In this document: in pieces, positions 1 to 7,461 of the stretch
Numbering within the stretch: position 1 is the first letter of the stretch
How the letters are laid out: each line of letters opens with the position of its first letter
NCBI GenBank assembly: GCA_913063125.1
Contig: CAJXZM010000014.1
Span: 1 to 55,713 of the forward strand
Length of the DNA: 55,713 nucleotides
Direction of reading: 5' to 3'
From: an uncultured Gammaproteobacteria bacterium
GTDB lineage: Bacteria; Pseudomonadota; Gammaproteobacteria; Pseudomonadales; Ketobacteraceae
Translations under genes and position numbers: made by a program
Notes under the pieces: model-generated
The model's input: the letters and a program-made list of their open reading frames with translations, nothing else
Told to the model about the DNA's origin: nothing
The model's database searches: none

Positions 1-52
1 GGCAAACATCTCTACCGGATGATCAATCTATGTTCTATTTTGATGGGTGATC

Positions 53-415
53 TCACTCATCAAAGCGGAGAAGAGCCCAAATCACCTTAAAATCATCAAA
101 CAATTCAACGAGTTGATGCAATCTTGCAGACCAAATTCGGTTAGTATCAAAAACAGTAGAGAATTCTGATTTATCCTGGTAATAAGCGCCAAACAGCGCA
201 AGGCAAATATCCTTGCGCTTTTGCTCATCAAAAAATGTAGAGAATTCACTTCCAGCACCCATTTGCTCCAAACAACCGTTAACCAAGGAGGCAACCGGAC
301 TTGAGATAGCCGCGTGAAAATGGGGGTTTTGCCGCAAGATACCTGCAAGTAACGTTGAGCCTGATCTAGGTAGTCCGGATATAAAGTGCATTTTCTGCAT
401 AAAAAAAACATCCAT
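53..415 (-). pseudogene. Truncated sulfotransferase (N-terminal fragment)
   Basis: The first residues read MHFISGLPRSGSTLLAGIL, the classical 5'-phosphosulfate-binding loop (PxRSGST) of PAPS-dependent sulfotransferases. These enzymes transfer sulfate from PAPS to an acceptor. Only about 120 codons remain before an in-frame stop, against roughly 250-350 in the family. The 3'-phosphate-binding region and the acceptor-binding half are missing, and the last ten residues no longer look like the family. Start codons at 415, 400 and 391 are all possible. It lies next to other gene remnants, so I read it as a decayed gene. A second part could continue left of the window. Confidence 0.7.
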
Positions 416-560
416 AAAAAAGAATGTGCTTTAGTCACTAGCAAAAAATACTGCTGCCTGAGCAGAGCACTTAGTAGGTGAATTAAACACACTAATTTTT
501 AACTGTAGTTAAAGCATTAAAACTTGTCAACGCAGCCTTCTTAAAGCAAAAAGGCATTAA

Positions 561-785
561 CTAGCGCTCACCAAGAAACACATAACAGGGGGCCGTAACG
601 TCACCTTCAATAGACTGCATAGGTTGCTTAATCTTTTCAAGCAAACCATCTTCACGTTGAAATTCAATAATCTGAGTAAAAACACCCAGTGTTAACCCGT
701 CTTCTGTCGCAGCCAGCCCCATTGGTCGGGGAAAACTCTTGTAATTGATATCGAGATCTTTACCTTCACTTCTCACCAGCATCAA
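561..785 (-). pseudogene. Fragment of a TIGR03032/DUF4915-like protein
   Basis: The stretch around LDINYKSFPRPMGLA resembles TIGR03032 (DUF4915), a conserved family of unknown function with full length of roughly 300-400 residues, recalled here from memory. Only 74 codons are open, and both the N-terminus and most of the C-terminus are missing. It lies directly beside the truncated sulfotransferase. Such genes are often neighbours in marine proteobacteria, so the two may be remains of one former operon. Family assignment is from a short motif and is moderately sure. Loss of function is inferred from the length. Confidence 0.55.
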
Positions 786-839
786 ACGGCCTGCCTGATA
801 GGAAGTAAAAGCTAACGAGATATTAAGTTCTTTTTAAAG

Positions 840-1149
840 TGTCGGTAGGTTATCCGTATACTCACAATCAAAATCCATTTCGGCATAGCGCTCGGCAAGA
901 GATTACTCATTTGAGTTTTTCTGTGTTACTTTCGTTATTGTTATCGGTGTTAGCTGACTGAACGAAGCGTAACTCTTTTAACGCGAATAAACCTGCATTA
1001 ACAATGCCCTGAAAGCTTCTGACAATCTTGCTCTGACACACCGCACTCGATAAACAGGTTCCATATCCAATGATTCCGGGGTGAGATGTCGGCCAAAATA
1101 CCATACTTGTAGCGCACCCTCTCTTCAGGAAGCTCAATATTCCCTTCGC
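840..1149 (-). pseudogene. Degenerate coding sequence, family not recognised
   Basis: On the minus strand, one frame of 1035-1149 gives a protein-like stretch including YGILADISPRNHWIWNL before a stop. A different frame at about 840-905 gives another short stretch containing ERYAEMDFDCEY. A third frame is open for 76 codons (907-1137) but gives an unconvincing, low-complexity peptide. Frame switching with residual protein-like composition is typical of a decayed gene. I do not recognise the family. With the two neighbouring fragments this makes the 0.05-1.15 kb stretch a gene graveyard. Confidence 0.35.
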
Positions 1150-1209
1150 TATCGCTCTTTCCTCCTATTGTTTTGGTCTGGATAACCAGGAGCCAGGTCT
1201 ACACCTCAG

Positions 1210-3204
1210 TCAAATTTTGCACCATACGGGTGGCACTAAGTCGCTTTCGCTAAGCGTGTAGGTAACATGTGGATAATGGAAACCTGCTTCACTATTTTCT
1301 CGGCGCCGTAGTGAATAAAATTCACGGCCTTCTTCCTCACTGGCAATTTCCAACTTCGCACCATCTTCCAAATAAGCATTCCCGTTGTCATATTTTATAA
1401 ATGTTTTTGAGGTTCTGAAGGTAATACCTAACCAAGGATTCTCTCTTTCTTGACCGGTAGCATCCAAAACAATTTTGTGCTTAAAGCGTTGATTGCTATT
1501 TACGGAAAATATGATGACACTATTATGCTTCATCGGAATCTCAAAAGTGCCGTCGTCTCCATCCTTAGACACAACGATCAATTTTCGAGAGTTCTTTATA
1601 TCGGGGTACTTGTAACAGGAAAAAAGCGCTATGAATGATCTGTCGTGTAAATCCTGTGCTTGATCTGAGTGCATTCCCATGCTCGCGTAACGGTCAACGT
1701 AATGCTCGATAAGTGCATTGTTAAATGCGACAGGCAAGGAAGCAGACGTTCCGATAAACTGTGCTAGTTGCGTGTGAACCTTACTGAAACGGTGGGCCGG
1801 TGACTGATACTTTGTTGTGGTACGCACGATGGGAGTACCACAGTTCGTATCATTATCAACTAATACGGTTCCTAGCCTACCCTTGCCCGCATCTTCGAAA
1901 AGCACAGAGCTATACAGTTCGCTATAGAGGTTTTGCTTGGTAGACAAGTTATAACATCGAAACTCATCCTGATAATTATAGTCAGGCGCTAGATAATCTC
2001 CTCCGTTCATACTAAACAGAAACTTACCGCCGTAATCTATAAACTCTTCGGTCTTGTTCTCTTTAGCGTATAATTTCCGCAGTTCCGCCACACCTTCCGG
2101 GGTGGCTTGTTCCAGTTCTATTAATTTTCCGTCTTGCTTAAGAAAAGTCTGTCCCTCTTTATGAAGCGTCTCAGTGTTGGAACAGCGAACCACATAACCC
2201 AAGCGAGTGGGGATTTTATCCGCGTCTAAGGTCGAAGGTTTTATCTCGTGGGTGTAAAGCCTGTTGGTGGATAGTGGCATGAAAAACGCAGAGTCAGGGT
2301 ATAGTGTTATGGTAAACTCCTCAGGTAGTTTACTCTCCGCTGTTCGTTTATCTGGGTCCTTTAATCGAAACCGCAATTTAGTTAAGCCACTTGCGGTCTT
2401 GTATCCATAATCAAAAGGATCATCGGATAGGGGCTGAAGCTTCTCAAGTTCATCATAGAAAGTGCAAAAGGCCATTACCCCATTAGATGGCATGTCTTTG
2501 GTTTTATCCGCATGTGAACCAATCTTTGCCTTGGCTTGTTTTCGTTCATCTGTTGCAGGGATATTTCTATAAATCTGTGCTAATACATGATTCAAAGGTG
2601 CCTGATTTTCGAAAACGTAAGCAGCTTCTTGATTTAAAGCATCAACAATATGTCTATCGGTTGCTCGGAAGGTTTCTGAGGGCCCGGCGAGATTAGTCGA
2701 GCACCGCAAAAGACGAAAATGCAGCCCCTCCTTATCACGCTCCACTGGTGTCAGGTAGATGCCGGTCCTGTAGGCCATGCTTGGTTTGTTGGATTCTGTA
2801 AGTGCTTGGAAAACGTGCTCTTCAGAAACCCTGTTAAAGAGGTCAAGCTTAGGATCAAAATAGCGCCGATAGTAAACCCCGACATTCTGAATGAGTACTG
2901 GAACTTGCCCTAAACTAATAATGGGCCAAGAAACATCTTCGTTGATATAACCTTGAGATAATTCTCCTACAACAAACACGCGGTCTGCAGTATTGAGATC
3001 TAGCGTAACTGCGATGCTAATGTCACCACACAAGTAGACGGTTTTGTTGTCAAAATCAGGCAATTGTTGTGGCGAATTTACGTCAAAGAAAATAGTCGTC
3101 CCACAAAAATCGGCTGCAAAGCTCTCGTCTAGCACAGAAGAAAGTACGAGCAGAACGTTCCTGTTTTTTAGTATATTAGCTTCAATTACTGCTTCCATGC
3201 TCAT
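1210..3204 (-). CDS. Large protein with AlkB-like 2OG-Fe(II) dioxygenase C-terminal domain
   Basis: The last third carries the residue pattern of the AlkB-like 2-oxoglutarate/Fe(II) dioxygenase fold: an H-x-D pair in MGMHSDQAQDL (about residue 510), a distal histidine in QRFKHKIV (about 575) and a late arginine in GITFRTSKTF (about 597). These would bind iron and 2-oxoglutarate. The first 450 residues are unrecognised and show no signal peptide or membrane segment. The longest open frame begins with GTG at 3246. I prefer ATG 3204 because GGAAAAAG lies a suitable distance upstream. It is divergent from the lipoprotein pair, with a shared intergenic region of about 200 bp. Substrate is unknown. 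Domain call moderate, function inferred. Confidence 0.65.
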   Translation of the reverse strand: MSMEAVIEANILKNRNVLLVLSSVLDESFAADFCGTTIFFDVNSPQQLPDFDNKTVYLCGDISIAVTLDLNTADRVFVVGELSQGYINEDVSWPIISLGQVPVLIQNVGVYYRRYFDPKLDLFNRVSEEHVFQALTESNKPSMAYRTGIYLTPVERDKEGLHFRLLRCSTNLAGPSETFRATDRHIVDALNQEAAYVFENQAPLNHVLAQIYRNIPATDERKQAKAKIGSHADKTKDMPSNGVMAFCTFYDELEKLQPLSDDPFDYGYKTASGLTKLRFRLKDPDKRTAESKLPEEFTITLYPDSAFFMPLSTNRLYTHEIKPSTLDADKIPTRLGYVVRCSNTETLHKEGQTFLKQDGKLIELEQATPEGVAELRKLYAKENKTEEFIDYGGKFLFSMNGGDYLAPDYNYQDEFRCYNLSTKQNLYSELYSSVLFEDAGKGRLGTVLVDNDTNCGTPIVRTTTKYQSPAHRFSKVHTQLAQFIGTSASLPVAFNNALIEHYVDRYASMGMHSDQAQDLHDRSFIALFSCYKYPDIKNSRKLIVVSKDGDDGTFEIPMKHNSVIIFSVNSNQRFKHKIVLDATGQERENPWLGITFRTSKTFIKYDNGNAYLEDGAKLEIASEEEGREFYSLRRRENSEAGFHYPHVTYTLSESDLVPPVWCKI

Positions 3205-3421
3205 TGCTTTTTCCGATGATTTGTTTCGACCATAGTTGAGGAACACTAGGAGTATGACAAGGTATTGTAGTCATTTTTGCTAACAGTAGCTAGGGCGGCT
3301 TTTCTATCTAAGTATTGGGGAAGGAGATAGTTTTGCACGTCTAGCGATACCTTAACGCCCATTTTTGAATGAACCTTTGTGTTCTGCCTGTCTTCTTTAA
3401 AATAACGTAAAGGACTACAAA

Positions 3422-4222
3422 ATGCCCTTCCAAACTATTAAGCACATCTTCTTTGTTTCCATTCTTCTTACGTCAACTGCCTGTAGCGACAACACAACGG
3501 TAGGTACAGATACTGACAACGATGGTGATGGGATTGCTAATGATATCGATACCGATGATGACAACGATGGTATTGAGGATAGTGAAGATAACTTTCCGCT
3601 AGACGCTATTGCGTTTGAAGATGAAAATTTTGCGCGTTGTGTGAAGAGTGCTTTGATTAGCAATCAAGTAGATAGGTTGTCTGAGATTACTTTCTTGAAA
3701 TGTCCTTCTATGAGTATCTCCCGTATTACCCATCTGAGCGCTTTCCCTTCGTTGACTCATCTTAAACTATCCGGTAACCAACTCACCAAAATCGATATCA
3801 CTCAGAACACAGCTTTGATGCAGCTTGATCTGCGCAACAATAAACTGACCGACATCGATGCCACTCAGAACACGGCTTTAACGCAGCTTGATCTGTACAA
3901 CAATAAACTGACCGAAATTGATGTCACTCAGAACACGGCTTTGACGCAGCTTGATCTGCGCTACAATCAACTCACCGAAATTGATGTCACTCAGAAAACG
4001 GCTTTGACGCATCTTGCTCTTCGGGGTAATCAACTCACCGAAATCGATGTCACTCCGAACACTGCTTTGACGTATCTTGATCTGGCCACCAATAAACTGA
4101 CCGAAGTCGATATCACTCAGAACACGGCTTTGACAGGTCTTTATCTGCGGGACAATCCATTATCACAAGAAACCATCTACTACCTAAGAACGATTGATTG
4201 GATCAATGATCTTTCTTGGTAA
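3422..4222 (+). CDS. LRR lipoprotein with Asp-rich calcium-binding-type repeats, copy 1
   Basis: A signal peptide ends in a lipobox (LTSTAC, Cys about 21), so the product should be a lipoprotein. A linker of aspartate-rich repeats (DTDNDGDG, DTDDDNDG) resembles thrombospondin type 3 calcium-binding repeats. The rest is bacterial-type leucine-rich repeats with a 21-residue period built on LTxLDLxxNxLTEIDVTQNTA: six full units plus a capping segment ending QETIYYLRTIDW. LRR surfaces usually bind proteins or glycans; the ligand is unknown. AAGGA lies at a good distance before the ATG. The downstream neighbour is a paralogue 84 bp away, so this is a recent tandem duplication. Confidence 0.85.
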   Translation: MPFQTIKHIFFVSILLTSTACSDNTTVGTDTDNDGDGIANDIDTDDDNDGIEDSEDNFPLDAIAFEDENFARCVKSALISNQVDRLSEITFLKCPSMSISRITHLSAFPSLTHLKLSGNQLTKIDITQNTALMQLDLRNNKLTDIDATQNTALTQLDLYNNKLTEIDVTQNTALTQLDLRYNQLTEIDVTQKTALTHLALRGNQLTEIDVTPNTALTYLDLATNKLTEVDITQNTALTGLYLRDNPLSQETIYYLRTIDWINDLSW

Positions 4223-4305
4223 AGGGTATTGGGGGAGCCCTCTACGTGAAGCCCCGTAACCAGCCCGCTTGAACGGGTCCAACTCCACTCCTAAAGGACA
4301 ACAAG

Positions 4306-5322
4306 ATGCCCTTCCAACCTATCAAGCACATCCTCTTTGCTTCCATTCTTCTTATGTTAACTGCCTGTAGCGATAACACAAACAACCTTAACCCCGCGGT
4401 AGGTGCAGATACTGACAACGATGGTGATGGGATTACTAATAATATCGATACCGATGATGACAACGATGGTGTTGAGAACAGTGATGATAACTTTCCGCTA
4501 GACGCTATTGAGTTTGAAGATGCCAATTTTGCGAGTTGCGTGAAGAGTGCTTTGGTTTACAATCAAGTAGATAGGTTGTCTGAGATTACCCTCTTGGAAT
4601 GTCCTTTAAGGAGAATCTCCCGTGTTACACATCTGAACGCCCTCCCTTCGTTGGAATATCTTAATCTGTACAACAACAAACTGACCGAAATCGATGTCAC
4701 TCAGAACACGGCTTTGACGTATCTTGATCTAGACGCCAATCAACTGACCGAAATTGATGTCTCTCAGAACACGGCTTTGACGTATTTTGATCTCAAGGGT
4801 AATCGACTGACCGAAATCGATGTCACTCAGAACACAGCCTTGACTGTTCTTAAGCTGAGCGAAAATAAACTGACCGAAATTGATGTCACTCAGAACACGG
4901 CTTTAACGGATCTTGAGCTGGACAGTAATCAGCTGACCGAAATCGATGTCACTCAGAACACAGCTTTGTGGATTCTTGATCTGCGCTACAGTCAACTCAC
5001 CGAAATCGATGCCACTCAGAACACGGCGTTGACGGGGCTTAAGCTGAGCGAAAATAAACTGTCCGAAATCGACGCCACTCAGAACACTGCTTTGACGCAT
5101 CTTGAGCTGGGCAGCAATCAACTGGCCGAAGTCGATGTCTCTCAGAACGCGGCTTTGACGAATCTTTATCTGTACAACAATCAACTGACAGAAATCGACG
5201 TCACTCAGAATACAGCTTTGACGGATCTTAAACTGCGGGGCAACCCATTAACACAAGAAACTATCGATTACCTAAAAACGATTGATTGGATCGATCGTCT
5301 TTCCTATTTACAAGCTCGATAA
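4306..5322 (+). CDS. LRR lipoprotein with Asp-rich calcium-binding-type repeats, copy 2
   Basis: Paralogue of the gene just upstream with the same build: signal peptide and lipobox (MLTACSDN), Asp-rich linker, a short conserved region (FASCVKSALVYNQVDRLSEITLL), then 21-residue leucine-rich repeats and the same cap (QETIDYLKTIDW). It has nine full repeats against six in copy 1, so the 63-bp DNA unit has expanded or contracted since duplication. The sequence around the start codon, including AAAGGAC, is also duplicated. Probably anchored in the outer membrane as a surface or periplasmic binding protein; this is inference from the lipobox and repeats. The pair lies just outside the proposed island boundary. 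Confidence 0.85.
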   Translation: MPFQPIKHILFASILLMLTACSDNTNNLNPAVGADTDNDGDGITNNIDTDDDNDGVENSDDNFPLDAIEFEDANFASCVKSALVYNQVDRLSEITLLECPLRRISRVTHLNALPSLEYLNLYNNKLTEIDVTQNTALTYLDLDANQLTEIDVSQNTALTYFDLKGNRLTEIDVTQNTALTVLKLSENKLTEIDVTQNTALTDLELDSNQLTEIDVTQNTALWILDLRYSQLTEIDATQNTALTGLKLSENKLSEIDATQNTALTHLELGSNQLAEVDVSQNAALTNLYLYNNQLTEIDVTQNTALTDLKLRGNPLTQETIDYLKTIDWIDRLSYLQAR

Positions 5323-5410
5323 TGGTACCGTTAAAACTATTGCAAATAATAAATTGGTAAAACCTTCAACTATCCGCCGAGAATTAGCAAAGCTGGATGA
5401 ATCCAAAAGG

Positions 5411-5475
5411 TTGCGGTTAGGTTACTACCTACGGCCACCTGGTTCGTAGCCAGGCGTACTATCCAGTGTTTTCAA
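5411..5475 (-). other. tRNA-Arg-like relic, candidate attL
   Basis: Positions 5438-5454 read CCTGGTTCGTAGCCAGG, identical to the anticodon stem-loop of the intact tRNA-Arg(ACG) at 55418-55434 and in the same orientation. Flanks are partly similar: CCA-CCTGG against CCG-CCTGG to the left, and TACTATCCAG against TACTCTATCCAG to the right. The T-arm and acceptor halves are decayed, so this is not a working tRNA. An inverted repeat around a seven-base loop is the usual core of tyrosine-integrase attachment sites in tRNA genes. I read it as the far att site of the island. Confidence 0.6.
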
Positions 5476-5485
5476 GGCCTGTAGC

Positions 5486-5555
5486 GAGATAAATATATGT
5501 TATGACGCGTACTTGCCCCCTATCGGACGGGGCTTTGCGGGATAAATATATGTCT
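5486..5555 (+). repeat. Direct repeats next to attL, possible integrase arm sites
   Basis: TAAATATATGT occurs at 5490-5500 and again at 5543-5553, each preceded by a G-rich stretch (GCGAGA, GCGGGA). The second copy continues to TAAATATATGTCT, identical to 55304-55316 near the other end of the island. Repeats just inside both att sites are expected for integrase or excisionase arm binding. The assignment is inference. The remainder of 5323-5777 contains no gene that I can support. Confidence 0.45.
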
Positions 5556-5777
5556 ATATTTCAACGCCAGGTTGAGTCTTGCAGGGTGATAAGTCTCATC
5601 ACGACAAGGCCGCGATAAGACCTTGTTTAAAACCATCCTTAATTGCGAACTTCCTAAACCTTTGCTGCTATGCCTCATGGCCAACAAAGATCATAACGTG
5701 TACTACGCCCACCACCCACCAATTGGGTAATCCATTTCTTTTCTAGCATATCCTTTATTGAAGTCCTCATTAATGAT

Positions 5778-7232
5778 CTAGGAGGGAGTGGTAATAGTTG
5801 TAATTTCATCTATCACAGGACGCTTGCCCTGCATTAAAAGACGTGAGTCCTTCACTAGTTCTTCTATAGACTTGGCCAAAGCTAGCATCACTTCAGGTGC
5901 GCCATCGAAGTAGTCTCCTTCTAATTTAATGGTACTACTACCATTGAGGCCAGTCATAATTGTTAGTTTTCCTTCATTACTACCGCGCAACTCAGTTATA
6001 AGGGAAATAGGCGCATCATTTAGTACAAACAGTGTCTTGTGTGCTTTCAATTTTTTTTCCTCTACAGTCTCCCTGCTACTCACTTTTACCGGACCAATTA
6101 AAGAGTAAACCCATTCAGAATAAACATTATAATTTAACCCACCACTTACCGCACCTGAAACCATAGTGGTATCCGAAAAATCAAGATTCAATTCCCTAGA
6201 TACCTTTAAAAAACATTCTTGATCATGAGATTCCAAAAAAAGAAAATTGAAAGCATTATATATTGCTGGCGCAACATTAATGACACACCGTCCTCCCACG
6301 TCGCCAACTTGGCGCCCAAGTTCTATGACCCTATGAAAGTCAGCATCATACTTAAAGCCAGGCTTAATCAATTCAAGCGCCTGCAGCCATTTATCGAGCG
6401 GTATCAATGAAACGGCATTCAAATCCGTCTGCACACTCTCGCGTATATGTCTTGGCATGTCACGAGAAACAACATTAACCGAAGACATATATATAGCCTT
6501 CATAAACTGAACGTGATCTTGCAACTCTCGGGAAGGAGATTCAATGGAAGCCGAAACACTAATAAATAGACGACTCATTTTTTCTGTATTGAACACTTTT
6601 GGCTTAAACAGTAAATCACTGTATGAAGTCAAAAGCTCTCTCAATTCTTTATTAGAAGCAATCGAATAGTCCACAGAAATCTCAGTCAAATCTTCTTTAC
6701 CGCTATACTTACCAAAACCATACAGACACATAATCCTATCAACAATTGATAACTGAACTTTAATCGCATACCCTAGACCTTTTTCAGAAGCAACCTCCAT
6801 CCTAATACCATTCATAACTAGCTGAGGGCCCTCTTCAACAGCTTTATTACCAAGACTCATAGTACCAGCATAATCTTGAGTAATTACCCCGGAATCTCTT
6901 ACGAACCTTTTAGCCTCTTGACCTCCATTCGAAGCACCATCCAACTCCTCAAGGATAAAACACAAAGCCAAATCCCGATCGCCATTTAGAGAATTATTTA
7001 TTCGTTCAATATACGGCAATATTATTTTATTAACTTTATTTTTTTCATTGGAAATCATTAATTCTTCGCGCTGCTTTCGCTTACGCTGTATATTATTTCT
7101 CTTTCTATCACCTACGTTTTTTAACTCTACAATAACCTTTTCATCTCTTACCTTATTAGTTCTAACAACCTCATCACTAAGCCTTCTCTCATTTCTTTTT
7201 TTCGCCTTTTCCTTCGCCTTTTTCTTGCTCAT
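5778..7232 (-). CDS. Unrecognised 484-residue protein with basic N-terminal helix
   Basis: I do not recognise this family. The first 70 residues are very rich in Lys, Arg and Glu (MSKKKAKEKAKKRNERR), consistent with a long charged helix or coiled coil that might contact nucleic acid. The remainder looks globular and soluble, with no signal peptide or membrane segment. AGGTG lies just before the ATG. It is the last minus-strand gene of the defence block and starts 21 bp after a 47-residue ORF. Base composition is AT-rich compared with the large helicase genes upstream, so it may have a separate origin. No function is proposed. Confidence 0.7.
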   Translation of the reverse strand: MSKKKAKEKAKKRNERRLSDEVVRTNKVRDEKVIVELKNVGDRKRNNIQRKRKQREELMISNEKNKVNKIILPYIERINNSLNGDRDLALCFILEELDGASNGGQEAKRFVRDSGVITQDYAGTMSLGNKAVEEGPQLVMNGIRMEVASEKGLGYAIKVQLSIVDRIMCLYGFGKYSGKEDLTEISVDYSIASNKELRELLTSYSDLLFKPKVFNTEKMSRLFISVSASIESPSRELQDHVQFMKAIYMSSVNVVSRDMPRHIRESVQTDLNAVSLIPLDKWLQALELIKPGFKYDADFHRVIELGRQVGDVGGRCVINVAPAIYNAFNFLFLESHDQECFLKVSRELNLDFSDTTMVSGAVSGGLNYNVYSEWVYSLIGPVKVSSRETVEEKKLKAHKTLFVLNDAPISLITELRGSNEGKLTIMTGLNGSSTIKLEGDYFDGAPEVMLALAKSIEELVKDSRLLMQGKRPVIDEITTITTPS

Positions 7233-7253
7233 ACCGCACCTACTTTAGTTTCT

Positions 7254-7397
7254 TTAGGTTTCACTAAAACTAACAACATTACCAGAACCGAGCAATTCCT
7301 CTGCTTGCTGCCTTGCGTCACTCTCGGTATAAGCAGATACATGGACTGTTTTTCCATATTGATCTACTGCGACGAATGTTCTCATCTGACTACTCAT
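7254..7397 (-). CDS. Small 47-residue ORF
   Basis: An ATG at 7397 opens a 47-codon frame ending TAA at 7254. The product has a beta-rich start (MRTFVAVDQYGKTVHVSAY) and a helical middle (ESDARQQAEELLG). An internal ATG at 7385 is an alternative start. It lies 64 bp after the UvrD-like gene and 21 bp before the 484-residue gene, on the same strand, and fills an otherwise empty gap. Composition looks protein-like. No family is recognised. It could encode a small regulator or accessory subunit, which is inference from position only. Confidence 0.5.
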   Translation of the reverse strand: MSSQMRTFVAVDQYGKTVHVSAYTESDARQQAEELLGSGNVVSFSET

Positions 7398-7461
7398 AAT
7401 AATGCCCAAATATATTCAATTAATACGTTATAACTATTGATGAAAACGATGCGACATCACA

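Noticed and set aside
3740..5260. Regular 63-bp repeats that could suggest a CRISPR array
   Set aside because: They are in frame, encode 21-residue leucine-rich repeats, and have no unique spacers between repeats.
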